A stretch of DNA of 64,000 nucleotides from Roseococcus sp. SDR (GCF_019083995.1 NZ_JAHRCU010000013.1:62001-126000); one strand, 5' to 3'; positions 27,186-36,111 are shown, numbered from the stretch's first letter. Numbers and translations: made by a program. The notes: a model not told the origin generated them from the sequence alone.

Positions 27186-28007
27186 TCAGGGTGCGCGCAA
27201 CACGGCCGAACAGGCCGCCGGCAGGGCAGGGGGCGGGCCGGGGGGGCGGGGCCGCGGCGGGGGGCGGCGCGCTTCCTCGGAAAGCCACCACTCGAGGCTC
27301 GCATCGCAGCCATCCCCGGCCGGGATGGGGTTCGCCTCCCGGCATTCGGGCGAGCCCGCGGGGCAGCGGATGCGGATATGCATGTGACTGTCATGCCCGC
27401 GCCAGGGCCGCACGCGGTGCAGCCATCCCTCGCCGCGATGCATCTCGCACAGGCTGCGCTTGATGCCGTGGTTCACCAGCACGAGGTGCACACCCGGGCT
27501 TTCGGCCGCCATGCGGATCAGCCGCGCATGCTGCGGCGTGAAGCGCGCGTTCACCCCCGTCTGGTCCGGCAGCACCAGGCTCGGCACGTCGATATCCTCC
27601 CGCGCCGCGCGGCTCATGGCGGGCTTGGGCGTGAGGTCCAGCCAGATGTCCACATCGAGGCCCGTCTGGTGGCTGGCGTGCATGTTGGGCATGGGCCCGC
27701 CGCGCGGCTGGGCGAGATCGCCGATCCAGAGGTCGGGCATGCCCGCCGCCCGCGTGCGCGCCGCCAGATCCCGCGTGAAGCGGATCAGGTCCGGGTGGCC
27801 CCAATGCCGGTTGCGCGAGATGCGCACCGCCTGATAGCCCGGCCCCTCGGAGGGCAACTGCACGGCGCCCGCGAGGCAGCCCAGCGTGGTCCCGCCGATC
27901 ACCTTGGCCGGCCCGGGCGAGGGCGTGCTGACCTGTGCCCAGGGGCTCATCGGCTGCGCTTGCGCCGCCGGCGCGAGCAGCAGCAGCGCCAGCAGCCAGC
28001 GCTTCAT
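27186..28007 (-). CDS. mepA: Penicillin-insensitive murein endopeptidase
   Basis: A 273-residue periplasmic metallo-endopeptidase that cleaves D-alanyl-meso-diaminopimelyl cross-links in peptidoglycan. Signal peptide MKRWLLALLLLAPAAQAQ is cleaved near residue 18. LAS/MepA zinc ligands are visible: MHASHQTGLDVDIWL (His and Asp) and DSHMHIRIRCP (H-x-H). Other family stretches are RNRHWGHPDLIRF and GPMPNMHAS. The proline-rich tail PPPRPRPPGPPPALP after residue 245 is unusual and may be a flexible linker. Its ATG overlaps the stop of hldE. No ligand is missing, so activity is expected. Confidence 0.92.
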   Translation of the reverse strand: MKRWLLALLLLAPAAQAQPMSPWAQVSTPSPGPAKVIGGTTLGCLAGAVQLPSEGPGYQAVRISRNRHWGHPDLIRFTRDLAARTRAAGMPDLWIGDLAQPRGGPMPNMHASHQTGLDVDIWLDLTPKPAMSRAAREDIDVPSLVLPDQTGVNARFTPQHARLIRMAAESPGVHLVLVNHGIKRSLCEMHRGEGWLHRVRPWRGHDSHMHIRIRCPAGSPECREANPIPAGDGCDASLEWWLSEEARRPPPRPRPPGPPPALPAACSAVLRAP

Positions 28008-29416
28008 CGGCCGCGCTCCAGGATGCGCGTCGTCGAGCGGCCCGGCAGCAGGTCGAGCAGCACGGTGCGGCCGCCCCAGGAGGCGACCTCGGGCGCGCCC
28101 ACCACCTGCTCGATCGTGTAGTCGCTGCCCTTGAACAGCCGGTCGGGCCTGAGCGCCAGGATGGCCTCCAGCGGCGTGTCCTCAGGGAAGGCGATCACGG
28201 CATCCACGCTGGCCAGGGCCGCGATCACCGCCGCGCGATCCTCCAGCGGGTTCACCGGGCGTGGGGCGCCCTTCAGCCGCGTGACCGAGGCGTCGTCATT
28301 CAGCGCCACCACCAGCCGGTCACACTCGGCGCGGGCGGCGCGCAGCATGCGGGTGTGGCCGGCATGCAGGATGTCGAAGCAGCCATTGGCGAAGCCCACG
28401 CGCAGCCCCTGCTCATGCCAGGACTGCACCAGGCGCTGCGCCGCGGGCCAGGTGAGGATCTCGCCCGTCGCTCCGTCCAGCTCGCGCATGGCGTGGTCGA
28501 GTTCAGCCGCCGAGCAGGTGGCGGTGCCGAGCTTGGCGACGACGACGCCGGCGGCCGCATTGGCCGCGCGCATCGCCCCCTCGAGCCCGAGGCCGGCCGC
28601 CACGCCAAGCGCGAGCGTGGCGATCACCGTATCCCCGGCGCCCGAGACGTCGAAGACCTCCCGCGCCATGGCGGGCACGGCGACGGCGCGCGCATCGCGG
28701 CGCACCAGCATCATGCCCTTCTCGCTGCGGGTGGCGAGCACCGCCTCCACCGGCACGGCGGCCAGCACCGCCCGGGCCGCGGCTTCGCATTCCGCATCGG
28801 AGCCGACCGGCATGCCCGTGGCCTCGGCCAGCTCGCTCGCATTGGGGGTGAGGCAGGTGGCGCCGGCATAGCGCGTGAAGTCGCGCCCCTTGGGGTCAGC
28901 CAGCACCGGAATGCCCTGCGCCCGCGCGGCGGCGATGGCCGCCTGCAGCACGGCCGGCGTCAGCACGCCCTTGCCATAGTCCGAGAGGATCAGCGCCTGT
29001 GCCCCCGGCAGCAGCGCAGCGAGCCGGGCCGTGACGGCCGCCTCCTCAGCGGCGTCGGCATCGCGCCGCTCTTCCTCATCCACCCGCACCACCTGCTGGC
29101 GGGCGGCGATGACGCGCAGCTTCACCGTGGTGCGGCGCGCGGCGCTGCGCAGCAGATGCCCGGCCTCGCCCAGCAGGGCCGCGATCTCGGCGCCTTCCGC
29201 ATCCTCGCCCGTCAGCGCGATCAGCGCCGCCTCGCCGCCCAGCGCCTGGATGTTGCGCGCGACATTGCCCGCGCCCCCCGCCATGGACTGCGTGCGCTTG
29301 AGGCGCACGACAGGGACCGGCGCCTCGGGCGAGAGCCGGTTCGCGTCGCCATAGAGGAAGCGGTCCAGCATCACATCGCCGAGGCAGATGATGCGGCGTC
29401 CGGAGAGATCGAGCAT
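28004..29416 (-). CDS. hldE: Bifunctional heptose-7-phosphate kinase / heptose-1-phosphate adenylyltransferase
   Basis: A 470-residue fusion enzyme of ADP-heptose synthesis for lipopolysaccharide inner core. The N-terminal PfkB-type kinase (about 1-315) shows ICLGDVMLDRF, GGAGNVARNIQALGG, LSDYGKGVL and the DVSGAGDTVIA catalytic loop. The C-terminal nucleotidyltransferase (about 335-470) begins with VGFANGCFDILHAGHTRMLRAA (HxGH-type) and includes VALNDDASVTRLKG. Both halves look intact, and the length is normal for HldE (about 475). It is the upstream gene of the envelope run; mepA overlaps its 3' end. Confidence 0.96.
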   Translation of the reverse strand: MLDLSGRRIICLGDVMLDRFLYGDANRLSPEAPVPVVRLKRTQSMAGGAGNVARNIQALGGEAALIALTGEDAEGAEIAALLGEAGHLLRSAARRTTVKLRVIAARQQVVRVDEEERRDADAAEEAAVTARLAALLPGAQALILSDYGKGVLTPAVLQAAIAAARAQGIPVLADPKGRDFTRYAGATCLTPNASELAEATGMPVGSDAECEAAARAVLAAVPVEAVLATRSEKGMMLVRRDARAVAVPAMAREVFDVSGAGDTVIATLALGVAAGLGLEGAMRAANAAAGVVVAKLGTATCSAAELDHAMRELDGATGEILTWPAAQRLVQSWHEQGLRVGFANGCFDILHAGHTRMLRAARAECDRLVVALNDDASVTRLKGAPRPVNPLEDRAAVIAALASVDAVIAFPEDTPLEAILALRPDRLFKGSDYTIEQVVGAPEVASWGGRTVLLDLLPGRSTTRILERGR

Positions 29417-29439
29417 GGCGGGCTTCTACGCCGCCCGGC

Positions 29440-29823
29440 TTAGACCGGGAAGCGTTCCAGGATCTCGATCGAGATGTTCTCGGGGCCGCGGATGAAGCAG
29501 ATGCGGATGCCAGGGCGCGGCTCGTTGGGTTCCATGGTGAAGACCACGCCCTTGGCCTTCAGCTTGGCGACATAGGCATCGAGCCCGGTCACCGAGAAGC
29601 CGAAATGGTCAATGCCGAGATAGGGGGCGGAGGGGGCAGGGGCCGCGTCCTTGCCCTCGGGCAGCAGGAAGATGTTGATCCCGCCCAGCTTCAGGTCCAC
29701 GCGCGGCTGGCCCTGCTGCATGGAGCGGATCACCTCGGCCCCCAGCATCTCCTCGAACCAGAGGGCGGTGGCCTCCGGGCTCGGGCAGCGCAGGTGGATG
29801 TGGTCGAAGCTGAGCGCGGACAT
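29440..29823 (-). CDS. VOC (glyoxalase/dioxygenase) family protein
   Basis: A 127-residue single-domain vicinal-oxygen-chelate protein. Two beta-alpha-beta-beta-beta modules are visible: FDHIHLRCPSPEATALWFEEML at the start and YLGIDHFGFSVTGLDAYVAKLKAKG in the middle. Candidate metal ligands are His8 or His10, the histidine of IDHFGF and a terminal glutamate in SIEILERF. ATG 29823 is preceded by GGAGG at 8 bases. Substrate unknown; members include glyoxalase I, dioxygenases and resistance proteins. It sits downstream of a divergent promoter shared with the solute-binding protein gene at 29893. Confidence 0.85.
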   Translation of the reverse strand: MSALSFDHIHLRCPSPEATALWFEEMLGAEVIRSMQQGQPRVDLKLGGINIFLLPEGKDAAPAPSAPYLGIDHFGFSVTGLDAYVAKLKAKGVVFTMEPNEPRPGIRICFIRGPENISIEILERFPV

Positions 29824-29892
29824 GGGCGATTCCTCCAGGGATGGTGCGCCGGGAGGGTAGAGGAGTTTCACGGTGTGGGTAGAGTGCGGGCC

Positions 29893-30558
29893 ATGAGCCA
29901 GCCCTTTCACATTCTTTCCACCCTCGCCGTCGCGGGCCTGCTGAAGGAGTGGCTGCCTGGGCAGGGCGCGGAGGTGGTCTTCAACCCGACCGCCCGCCTG
30001 ATGCAGCAGATCGCCGAGGGTCTGACGGGCGACATCGCCATCCTCACCGAGGCGGGCATTGAGGAATTGACGGCAAAGGGCGTGCTGGCAGCGGGCACGC
30101 GGCGCGATCTCGCGCGCTCGGCGATCGGCATGGCGGTGGCCCCCGGCACGCCGCACCCCGACATCTCGACCGTGGAGGCGCTGCGCGCCACGCTGCTCGC
30201 CACGCCCAGCCTCGTCTATTCGCGCGCGGGGGCCAGCGGCATCTTCTTCGCGGAGCTGATCGAGCGCCTGGGCATCGCGGAAGAGGTCAACGCCAAGGCC
30301 ATCGTCATCCCGCAGGGCTTCACGGCCGAGGTCGCGGCGCGCGGCGAGGCGCTGCTCGCCATCCAGCAGGTGAGCGAGCTCATGGCCGTCCCGGGGATCG
30401 AAATGGTGGGCAAGCTGCCCGAGGGCGCCAACACCTACGCCGTCTTTTCCACCGCCCGCTTCAGCGCGGCGCAGTCCGGCGCGCAGGCCCTGTTGGACCG
30501 CATGGCGGCGGCGATGACGCCCGAGCGCCTCGCTGCCCATGGGCTGGACCCCGCCTGA
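29893..30558 (+). CDS. ModA-like solute-binding domain protein without signal peptide
   Basis: A 221-residue type II periplasmic-binding-fold protein resembling molybdate-binding ModA: FHILSTLAVAGLLKEWLPG at the N-terminus, DIAILTEAGIEELTAKGVL, a hinge ARSAIGMAVAPGTPHPDI (family: a.s.lalav..g), YSRAGASGIFFAELIERLGI and an AIQQVSELMAVPGIEMVGKLP hinge. Unusually the protein begins directly at the first strand with no signal peptide or lipobox, so it should stay in the cytoplasm or be exported by an unknown route. No permease or ATPase genes lie beside it. It may act as a cytosolic sensor. Confidence 0.78.
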   Translation: MSQPFHILSTLAVAGLLKEWLPGQGAEVVFNPTARLMQQIAEGLTGDIAILTEAGIEELTAKGVLAAGTRRDLARSAIGMAVAPGTPHPDISTVEALRATLLATPSLVYSRAGASGIFFAELIERLGIAEEVNAKAIVIPQGFTAEVAARGEALLAIQQVSELMAVPGIEMVGKLPEGANTYAVFSTARFSAAQSGAQALLDRMAAAMTPERLAAHGLDPA

Positions 30559-30573
30559 GGCTTTTTCCTTGCG

Positions 30574-30593
30574 GCGGCGCGCATGCGCGCCGC
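30574..30593. repeat. 20-bp perfect palindrome between two genes
   Basis: A perfect palindrome, GCGGCGCGCATGCGCGCCGC, lies 16 bases after the stop of the ModA-like gene and 36 bases before the YdhR-like gene. It is preceded by a pyrimidine run (CTTTTTCCTT). It could be a terminator or attenuator for the first gene, or an operator for the second. Confidence 0.55.
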
Positions 30594-30628
30594 ATCCTGC
30601 GCCGCCGGGTTCAGGGAAGGAAATGGCC

Positions 30629-30964
30629 ATGAGCCAATGCATCGTCATCGTGCAGTTCGACCTGCCCAAGCGGAGCGAGGAGCAGGCCATCCGCGGCGCC
30701 GTCGCCACCGCGCCGATCTATCGCGAGCTCGCCCGCAAGGGGCTGATCCGCAAGAACTATCTGAACGGCGATGCCGGGACCGGCGGCGTCTATTTCTGGG
30801 AAAGCCGCGCCGATGCCGAGGCCTGGTTCACCGAGGAGCGCATCGCCCAGCTCACCGAACGCTTTGGCGTGCGTCCGCGCCTCACCTGGTACGACACCCA
30901 TGTGACGGTGGAGAACCCGGCCGAGGAAATCCGCGTGAATGGCCGCGCGGTGGAGCCTGCGTAG
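30629..30964 (+). CDS. YdhR-like antibiotic-biosynthesis-monooxygenase-fold protein
   Basis: A 111-residue single-domain protein of the dimeric alpha/beta-barrel (ABM/YdhR) type: IVIVQFDLPKRSEEQA, IYRELARKGLIRKNYL, GGVYFWESRADAEAWFTEE and a final strand LTWYDTHVTVEN. YdhR homologues are proposed mono-oxygenases or small-molecule-binding proteins. Two starts are close together; ATG 30629 is preferred because GGAAGG lies 8 bases upstream, while ATG 30623 would be too near. It is separated from the ModA-like gene by a perfect palindrome, so the two may be expressed separately. Confidence 0.75.
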   Translation: MSQCIVIVQFDLPKRSEEQAIRGAVATAPIYRELARKGLIRKNYLNGDAGTGGVYFWESRADAEAWFTEERIAQLTERFGVRPRLTWYDTHVTVENPAEEIRVNGRAVEPA

Positions 30965-30967
30965 GGC

Positions 30968-31705
30968 TTAACCCTCGCGCACGGCCCCGATCAGGAATTC
31001 CCGGTTCCCCTCGGGGCCGAGGATGGGGCTCGCCTCCACGCCCAGCACGCGCCAGCCGGGCTGCTCGGCCCACCAGGCGCTGATCTCGTGGCAGACGCGG
31101 CGATGCACATTCGCATCCCGCACCACGCCGCCCTTGGCGATGGCGGGCCCCACCTCGAATTGCGGCTTGATCAGCGCGATGGCCCAGGCGCCGGGCCGGC
31201 ACAGGGCGAGCGAGGCGGGCAGCACCACGCGCAGGCCGATGAAGCTCGCATCGCAGACCAGCACGTCGAGAGGAGGGACTTGCCCCGCTTCCAGGTGGCG
31301 CGCGTTCACCCGCTCCATCACCGTCACGCGCGGGTCGTTGCGCAGTTTCCAGGCGAGCTGCCCATGGCCGACATCCACCGCATACACATGCGCGGCGCCA
31401 TGATGCAGCAGCACATCCGTGAAGCCGCCCGTGGAGGCGCCCAGATCCAGGCAGGTCTTCCCCTCGGGCGAGAGCCGGAAATGCGAAAGCCCATGGGCGA
31501 GCTTCACGCCGCCGCGCGAGACCCAGGGGTGATCCTGCCCGCGCAGCTCCAGCGGCCGGCCTTCGGCGATGATGTCGCCCGGCTTGTTGATCCGCACCTC
31601 GCCCGAATAGACGAGGCCCGCCATGATCAGCGCCTGCGCGCGCGTCCGCGATTCCGCGAGCCCGCGCTCGACCAGCGCGAGGTCGGCCCGCTGCTTGGAA
31701 GCCAT
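30968..31705 (-). CDS. tlyA: TlyA family rRNA (cytidine-2'-O)-methyltransferase
   Basis: A 245-residue S4-plus-FtsJ-like methyltransferase. The N-terminal S4 RNA-binding domain (about 5-65) begins with RADLALVERGLAESRTRAQ; VSRGGVKLAHGL follows; the SAM-binding loop is CLDLGASTGGFTDVLL; VCDASFIGLRVVLP and ALIKPQFEVGPAIAKGGVV complete the K-D-K-E-type catalytic set. TlyA methylates rRNA and affects capreomycin sensitivity in mycobacteria; in proteobacteria it is usually next to dxs, as here. It starts 7 bases after the dxs stop and ends the xseB-ispA-dxs-tlyA operon. Confidence 0.93.
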   Translation of the reverse strand: MASKQRADLALVERGLAESRTRAQALIMAGLVYSGEVRINKPGDIIAEGRPLELRGQDHPWVSRGGVKLAHGLSHFRLSPEGKTCLDLGASTGGFTDVLLHHGAAHVYAVDVGHGQLAWKLRNDPRVTVMERVNARHLEAGQVPPLDVLVCDASFIGLRVVLPASLALCRPGAWAIALIKPQFEVGPAIAKGGVVRDANVHRRVCHEISAWWAEQPGWRVLGVEASPILGPEGNREFLIGAVREG

Positions 31706-31712
31706 GCGCGGA

Positions 31713-33638
31713 TCAGGCCCGCGCCGGCTCCATCAGCGCTTCCTTGCCGAGTGCGGCCAGCGCCATCGCGGTGATGTGCGGCGCGTTCAGCCCGGCCAGG
31801 TCGTATTGCTTCTTCGGGTTGTCGTGATCGATCCAGATGTCCGGGAGCGTCATCGGGCGGAACTTCAGCCCGTGATCGAGCAGCCCGCGCAGCGCCAGAT
31901 GATGCATGACGAGGCCGCCAAAGCCGTTCACGCTGCCTTCCTCGATGGTGATCAGCACCTCGTGGTTCCGCGCCAGCTGCTCGACCAGCTCCGTATCGAG
32001 CGGCTTCGCGAAGCGTGCATCGGCGACGGTGGTGGAGAGGCCGAAGCTCGCCAGCTCATCCGCCGCCTTCAGGCATTCCTGCAGGCGCGCGCCATAGCTG
32101 AGGATGGCGATCTTGCTGCCCTCCCGCACGACACGGCCCTTGCCGATGGGCAGCAGGCTGCCACGCGCGGGCAGCGGCTCCAGCGCGAAGCCCTCGCCAC
32201 GCGGATAGCGCACGCCCGACGGTGCGTCATCGATCTGCGCCATGGTCGCGATCATGTGCGCGAGCTCCACTTCGCAGCTCGGCGCCATCAGCACCATGCC
32301 GGGAAGGCAGCCGAGATAGGCGATGTCGAAGCTGCCCGCATGGGTCGCGCCATCGGCGCCGACGAGCCCCGCGCGGTCCATGGCGAAGCGCACGGGCAGG
32401 CCCTGGAGGGCCACGTCATGCACCACCTGGTCATAGCCGCGCTGCAGGAAGGTCGAGTAGATGGCGCAGAAGGGCTTCATCCCCTCGGTCGCCATGCCGG
32501 CCGCGAAGGTGACGGCATGCTGCTCGGCGATGCCCACATCGAAGCAGCGATCGGGGAAGCGCTTGGCGAACATGTCGAGGCTGGTGCCGGACGGCATGGC
32601 GGCGTTCACGGCCACGATGCGCTCGTCATGCTCGGCTTCCGCGATCAGCGATTGCGCGAAGACCTTCTGATAGACCGGCGGGCCGGGCGGGGCCTTCTGC
32701 TGCTCGCCGGTGACGACGTTGAACTTCTGCACGCCGTGATATTTGTCGCCGCTCGTCTCGGCCGGGGCATAGCCCTTGCCCTTTTGCGTCACGGCATGAA
32801 CGAGGAAGGGGCCCTTGTGGTCCGTGTCGCGCAGGTTGCGCAGCACGGGCAGCAGGTGGTCCATGTTGTGGCCGTCGATCGGGCCCACATAGTAGAAGCC
32901 CATCTCCTCGAAGAGCGTGCCGCCCGTCAGCAGACCGCGGGCATATTCATCGGCGCGCTTGGCGACCCGCTCGATGGGCCCCGGGAAGTTCTTCGCGATC
33001 TTGGCCGCGAAATCGCGCACCGAGAGGAAGGGGCGCGACGAGATGGTGCGGCTCAGATAGGCCGACATCGCGCCCACGGGCGGCGCGATGGACATGTCGT
33101 TGTCGTTCAGGATGACAATCAGGTTCGCCTTCTCGGCCCCCGCATTGTTCATCGCCTCATAGGCCATGCCGGCGGACATCGAGCCGTCGCCGATCACGGC
33201 GATGACGTTGCGCGGCTCCTTCTGCAATTCGCTGGCGACCGCCATGCCGAGGCCGGCCGAGATGCTGGTGCTCGAATGCGCGGCGCCGAAGGGGTCGTAT
33301 TCGCTCTCGCTGCGCTTGGTGAAGCCCGAGAGGCCGCCGCCCTGGCGCAGCGTGCGGATGCGGTCCCGCCGGCCGGTCAGGATCTTGTGCGGATAGCACT
33401 GGTGGCCGACATCCCAGATCAGCCGGTCATGCGGCGTCTCGAAGACGGCATGGATCGCGACGGTGAGTTCCACCACGCCGAGCGAGGAGCCGAGATGCCC
33501 GCCCGTGACGGAGACGGTGCTGATCGTCTCCGCGCGCAGTTCATCGGCCAGTTGCCGCAGCTGGTCCGAGGAAAAGTTGCGCATGTCGGCGGGGACGCGG
33601 ACACGGTCCAGCAAAGGGGTTGCGGGGCGGTCTTGCAT
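31713..33638 (-). CDS. dxs: 1-deoxy-D-xylulose-5-phosphate synthase
   Basis: A 641-residue thiamine-diphosphate enzyme that condenses pyruvate and glyceraldehyde 3-phosphate, the first step of the MEP isoprenoid pathway. Features: [37 protein letters not shown], the ThDP motif [35 protein letters not shown], and the transketolase-pyrimidine domain with [18 protein letters not shown]. The C-terminal domain includes [13 protein letters not shown]. Length is normal. Its ATG directly abuts the ispA stop (TAAATG), so translation of the two isoprenoid genes is coupled. Confidence 0.97.
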   Translation of the reverse strand: MQDRPATPLLDRVRVPADMRNFSSDQLRQLADELRAETISTVSVTGGHLGSSLGVVELTVAIHAVFETPHDRLIWDVGHQCYPHKILTGRRDRIRTLRQGGGLSGFTKRSESEYDPFGAAHSSTSISAGLGMAVASELQKEPRNVIAVIGDGSMSAGMAYEAMNNAGAEKANLIVILNDNDMSIAPPVGAMSAYLSRTISSRPFLSVRDFAAKIAKNFPGPIERVAKRADEYARGLLTGGTLFEEMGFYYVGPIDGHNMDHLLPVLRNLRDTDHKGPFLVHAVTQKGKGYAPAETSGDKYHGVQKFNVVTGEQQKAPPGPPVYQKVFAQSLIAEAEHDERIVAVNAAMPSGTSLDMFAKRFPDRCFDVGIAEQHAVTFAAGMATEGMKPFCAIYSTFLQRGYDQVVHDVALQGLPVRFAMDRAGLVGADGATHAGSFDIAYLGCLPGMVLMAPSCEVELAHMIATMAQIDDAPSGVRYPRGEGFALEPLPARGSLLPIGKGRVVREGSKIAILSYGARLQECLKAADELASFGLSTTVADARFAKPLDTELVEQLARNHEVLITIEEGSVNGFGGLVMHHLALRGLLDHGLKFRPMTLPDIWIDHDNPKKQYDLAGLNAPHITAMALAALGKEALMEPARA

Positions 33639-34559
33639 TTAACTTCTCCGCTCGATCACGTAGTCGGCCAGGGCGCGCAGCAGATCGGCGCGCTCCCCGA
33701 AGATTTCGATATGGTCCCGCGCCTGCGCCACCAGGCGCTCGGCCTGCATGCGCGCGCGCTCGATGCCGAGCAGGCCGACGAGGGTCGCTTTGCCTGCAGC
33801 GGCGTCCTTGGCTGTCGCCTTGCCCATGTCCTCGGCCGAAGCGGTCGCGTCCAGCAGGTCATCAGCGATCTGGAAGGCAGCCCCCAGGTCTCGCCCATAG
33901 GCGGCCAGCGCATGGCGCTGTGCAGCGGCGGCCTTGCCGAGGACGGCGCCGGCTTCCGCCGAGAACTCGATCAGCTTGCCGGTCTTGAGCAGCTGCAGAC
34001 GCCCGATGGCAGGCTCATCCAGCGGTGCGCTCGCCTGCTCGGCCATGATGTCCAGCATCTGGCCGCCGCACATGCCGCGCGGCCCGGATGCGCGGGCCAG
34101 CATGCGGACCAGTTCGATCCGCACGGCGGGGTCCGGGTGGGTCGCCTCGTCGGCCAGGACGGTGAAGGCGTGGCATTGCAGGGAATCGCCAGCGAGGATG
34201 GCGGTCGCCTCGTCGAAGGCCTTGTGGTTGGTCGGCTTGCCGCGCCGCAGATCGTCGTCGTCCATGGCCGGCAGGTCGTCGTGGATGAGGCTGTAGGCGT
34301 GCATCATCTCGATCGCGGAGGCGACGCGAAGCGCCGCGCTGCGCGAGACGCCGAACTGCTTCGCCCCCTCCAGCACCAGGAAGCCGCGCATGCGCTTGCC
34401 GCCACCGATGGTGGAATAGCGCATCGCCTCGAAAAGCCGGGCCTCATCCCCCTCCACGACGGGGAGGAGCTGGTCCAGGGCCTCATCGATATCCTGGGCG
34501 GCTTCGGTCAGGGCAGCCGCGAGAGAGGCGGCGGAAGCGCCACCGATCACCATGGTCAT
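33639..34559 (-). CDS. ispA: Farnesyl/geranylgeranyl diphosphate synthase
   Basis: A 307-residue short-chain isoprenyl diphosphate synthase. The first aspartate-rich motif is in YSLIHDDLPAMDDDDLRRGKPT and the second in GAAFQIADDLLDATASAED; GGGKRMRGFLVLEG carries the IPP-binding lysine and arginine, and GGQMLDIMAEQ follows. The residues before the first DD motif (AIEMMHAYSLI) suggest a short product such as farnesyl diphosphate. Start ATG 34559 lies 14 bases downstream of the xseB stop; ATG 34553 is a possible alternative. It lies between xseB and dxs in the classical proteobacterial order. Confidence 0.95.
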   Translation of the reverse strand: MTMVIGGASAASLAAALTEAAQDIDEALDQLLPVVEGDEARLFEAMRYSTIGGGKRMRGFLVLEGAKQFGVSRSAALRVASAIEMMHAYSLIHDDLPAMDDDDLRRGKPTNHKAFDEATAILAGDSLQCHAFTVLADEATHPDPAVRIELVRMLARASGPRGMCGGQMLDIMAEQASAPLDEPAIGRLQLLKTGKLIEFSAEAGAVLGKAAAAQRHALAAYGRDLGAAFQIADDLLDATASAEDMGKATAKDAAAGKATLVGLLGIERARMQAERLVAQARDHIEIFGERADLLRALADYVIERRS

Positions 34560-34573
34560 TCGAACGCTTGATC

Positions 34574-34837
34574 CTATTCCACATCCCTCAGGGTGAGGCC
34601 CATGCTCCCCTCGACCACGGCCTGAACCTTGGCCTCGGCCTCGGCGAGCTTCGCCTCGCAATGGCGACGCAATGCGGTGCCCCGCTCATATTCAGAAATC
34701 GCCTGGGCGAGGGTACTCCGCCCGCCCTCGAGCGACTTCACGATTCCCTCGAGCTGGCTCAAGGCCTCTTCGAAGGAAAGTTCCGAGACATCGGAATCCG
34801 CCAGCTCGGGCGGATGCGATGCGTGATGCGCAGACAT
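34574..34837 (-). CDS. xseB: Exodeoxyribonuclease VII small subunit
   Basis: An 87-residue coiled protein forming the small subunit of exonuclease VII, which degrades single-stranded DNA with the XseA large subunit (not in this window). LSFEEALSQLEGIVKSLEGG and LAQAISEYERGTALRRHCEAKLAEAEAKV are the family signature. ATG 34837 is preceded by GGGAG at 6-7 bases. The C-terminus is slightly longer than in Escherichia coli. It is the first gene of the xseB-ispA-dxs-tlyA operon; the promoter should lie in the 111 bases up to the HDAC-family stop at 34949, a stretch richer in A and T than its surroundings. Confidence 0.95.
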   Translation of the reverse strand: MSAHHASHPPELADSDVSELSFEEALSQLEGIVKSLEGGRSTLAQAISEYERGTALRRHCEAKLAEAEAKVQAVVEGSMGLTLRDVE

Positions 34838-34948
34838 CGAACGCTCCCTAAACCAAACTGCACTCCGGCTTCGGATGTTTGCAGCCTGATGACCCCGGCA
34901 AGACGCAGCAAACCGAAATTCAGCGGGCAACACAACCAAGACGTTCTG

Positions 34949-35878
34949 TCAGCTTTGCAACAAAGCCCGCACATGGGCCGCGGCAGACTGCGCGAGCGCC
35001 TGAAGGTCATAGCCGCCTTCCAGCAGGCTGACCACCCGGCCGCCGCAGCGCCGCTCGGCGATGGCGCATAACTCACTGGTCAGCCAAGCGAAATCGGCTT
35101 CGCTCAGGCGCAGCTGCGCGAGCGGGTCACGCGCATGCGCGTCGAATCCCGCGGAGATCACGATCAGTTCGGGAGCGTAATTCTCGATCGCCGGCAACAG
35201 CTTTTCCGACCACGCTTGTCGGAACTCGACGCCCGAGGCGCCGGGGGGAAGCGGAGCGTTGTGGATGTTGCCCACGCCCGTTTCGCTGGCCGCCCCCGTG
35301 CCCGGATAAAGCGGCATTTGGTGGCTGGAGGCGAAAAGGATGCTCGGGTCGTTCTCCGTGCAATCCTGGCTGCCATTGCCGTGATGCACGTCGAAATCGC
35401 AGATGGCGATGCGCGAGAGGCCGTGCGCCGCCTGGGCGTGGCGCGCCGCGATCACCGCATTGGCGAAGAAGCAGAACCCCATGGGGCGGCGATGCTCGGC
35501 ATGGTGGCCGGGCGGGCGGGTGGCGCAGAAAGCGCGCCGCACCTGGCCCGTGCAGACCTCGTCCACCGCGCGCACCGCCGCACCGGCCGCCAGCAACGCG
35601 GCCCGCGCGCTGCCGTGGCACATCACCGTGTCGGGATCGAGCGCCACATAATCGCCGGGGGCGGGGCGCACGCCCAGGATGGCCGCCACATAATCGGCCG
35701 GATGGGCACGGCAGAGCTGTTCCTCCGTCGCCTCCTCCGGCTGGTCGCGGATGAGCTCGGCGAATTCCTCGCGGTCCAGCGCCTGCAGCACGGCGCGCAG
35801 CCGGTCGGGGCATTCCGGATGGCCTTCGCCCATCTCATGGGCCAGGCAGTCGCGATGGGTGAGGAGCAGGACGCTCAC
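34949..35878 (-). CDS. Histone deacetylase family (AcuC/AphA-like) protein
   Basis: A 309-residue zinc hydrolase of the HDAC superfamily; bacterial members deacetylate proteins such as acetyl-CoA synthetase, or polyamines. Active-site features are complete: RPPGHHAEHRRPMGFCFFANAV (paired histidines), ICDFDVHHGNGSQD (zinc Asp and His), SAGFDAHARDPLAQL (second zinc Asp) and LEGGYDLQALA with the transition-state tyrosine. N-terminal MSVLLLTHRDCLAHEMGEGHPECPDR is typical. It follows a TusA-like gene with an ATGA overlap. Physiological substrate unknown. Confidence 0.9.
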   Translation of the reverse strand: MSVLLLTHRDCLAHEMGEGHPECPDRLRAVLQALDREEFAELIRDQPEEATEEQLCRAHPADYVAAILGVRPAPGDYVALDPDTVMCHGSARAALLAAGAAVRAVDEVCTGQVRRAFCATRPPGHHAEHRRPMGFCFFANAVIAARHAQAAHGLSRIAICDFDVHHGNGSQDCTENDPSILFASSHQMPLYPGTGAASETGVGNIHNAPLPPGASGVEFRQAWSEKLLPAIENYAPELIVISAGFDAHARDPLAQLRLSEADFAWLTSELCAIAERRCGGRVVSLLEGGYDLQALAQSAAAHVRALLQS

Positions 35879-36111
35879 GGCTCGGCCCTCCGGCGCAGGA
35901 CGAAGCGGAAGCCCTCGCCCTCCTCGGCCCAGGCGAGCAGCTCATGCCCCGTCTCCTGGGCATAGGCGTGGAAATCCTTCACGGCCGCGGGGTCGGTCGC
36001 CAGAACGGCCAGCGTGGCGCCGGCGGGCATGGAACGCAGCGCCTTGTTGGCCTTGAGCACGGGCAGGGGGCAGGTCATGCCCCGGACGTCGAGTGTCGTT
36101 GTGTCTCCCAT
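35875..36111 (-). CDS. TusA-like sulfurtransferase/SirA family protein
   Basis: A 78-residue cytoplasmic TusA/YeeD-fold protein. The sulfur-carrying cysteine is in DVRGMTCPLPVLKANKAL (C-P-x-P signature), and LAVLATDPAAVKDFHAYAQETGHEL completes the two-layer sandwich. TusA-type proteins pass persulfide sulfur to tRNA thiolation, molybdenum cofactor or sulfur oxidation pathways; no other sulfur-relay genes are nearby to choose between them. It overlaps the HDAC-family gene by ATGA and diverges from the ROK kinase over 61 bases. Confidence 0.88.
   Translation of the reverse strand: MGDTTTLDVRGMTCPLPVLKANKALRSMPAGATLAVLATDPAAVKDFHAYAQETGHELLAWAEEGEGFRFVLRRRAEP

Noticed and set aside
31623-34571. 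982-codon plus-strand frame opposite dxs and ispA
   Set aside because: It lies entirely antisense to two textbook isoprenoid genes and encodes a biased sequence.
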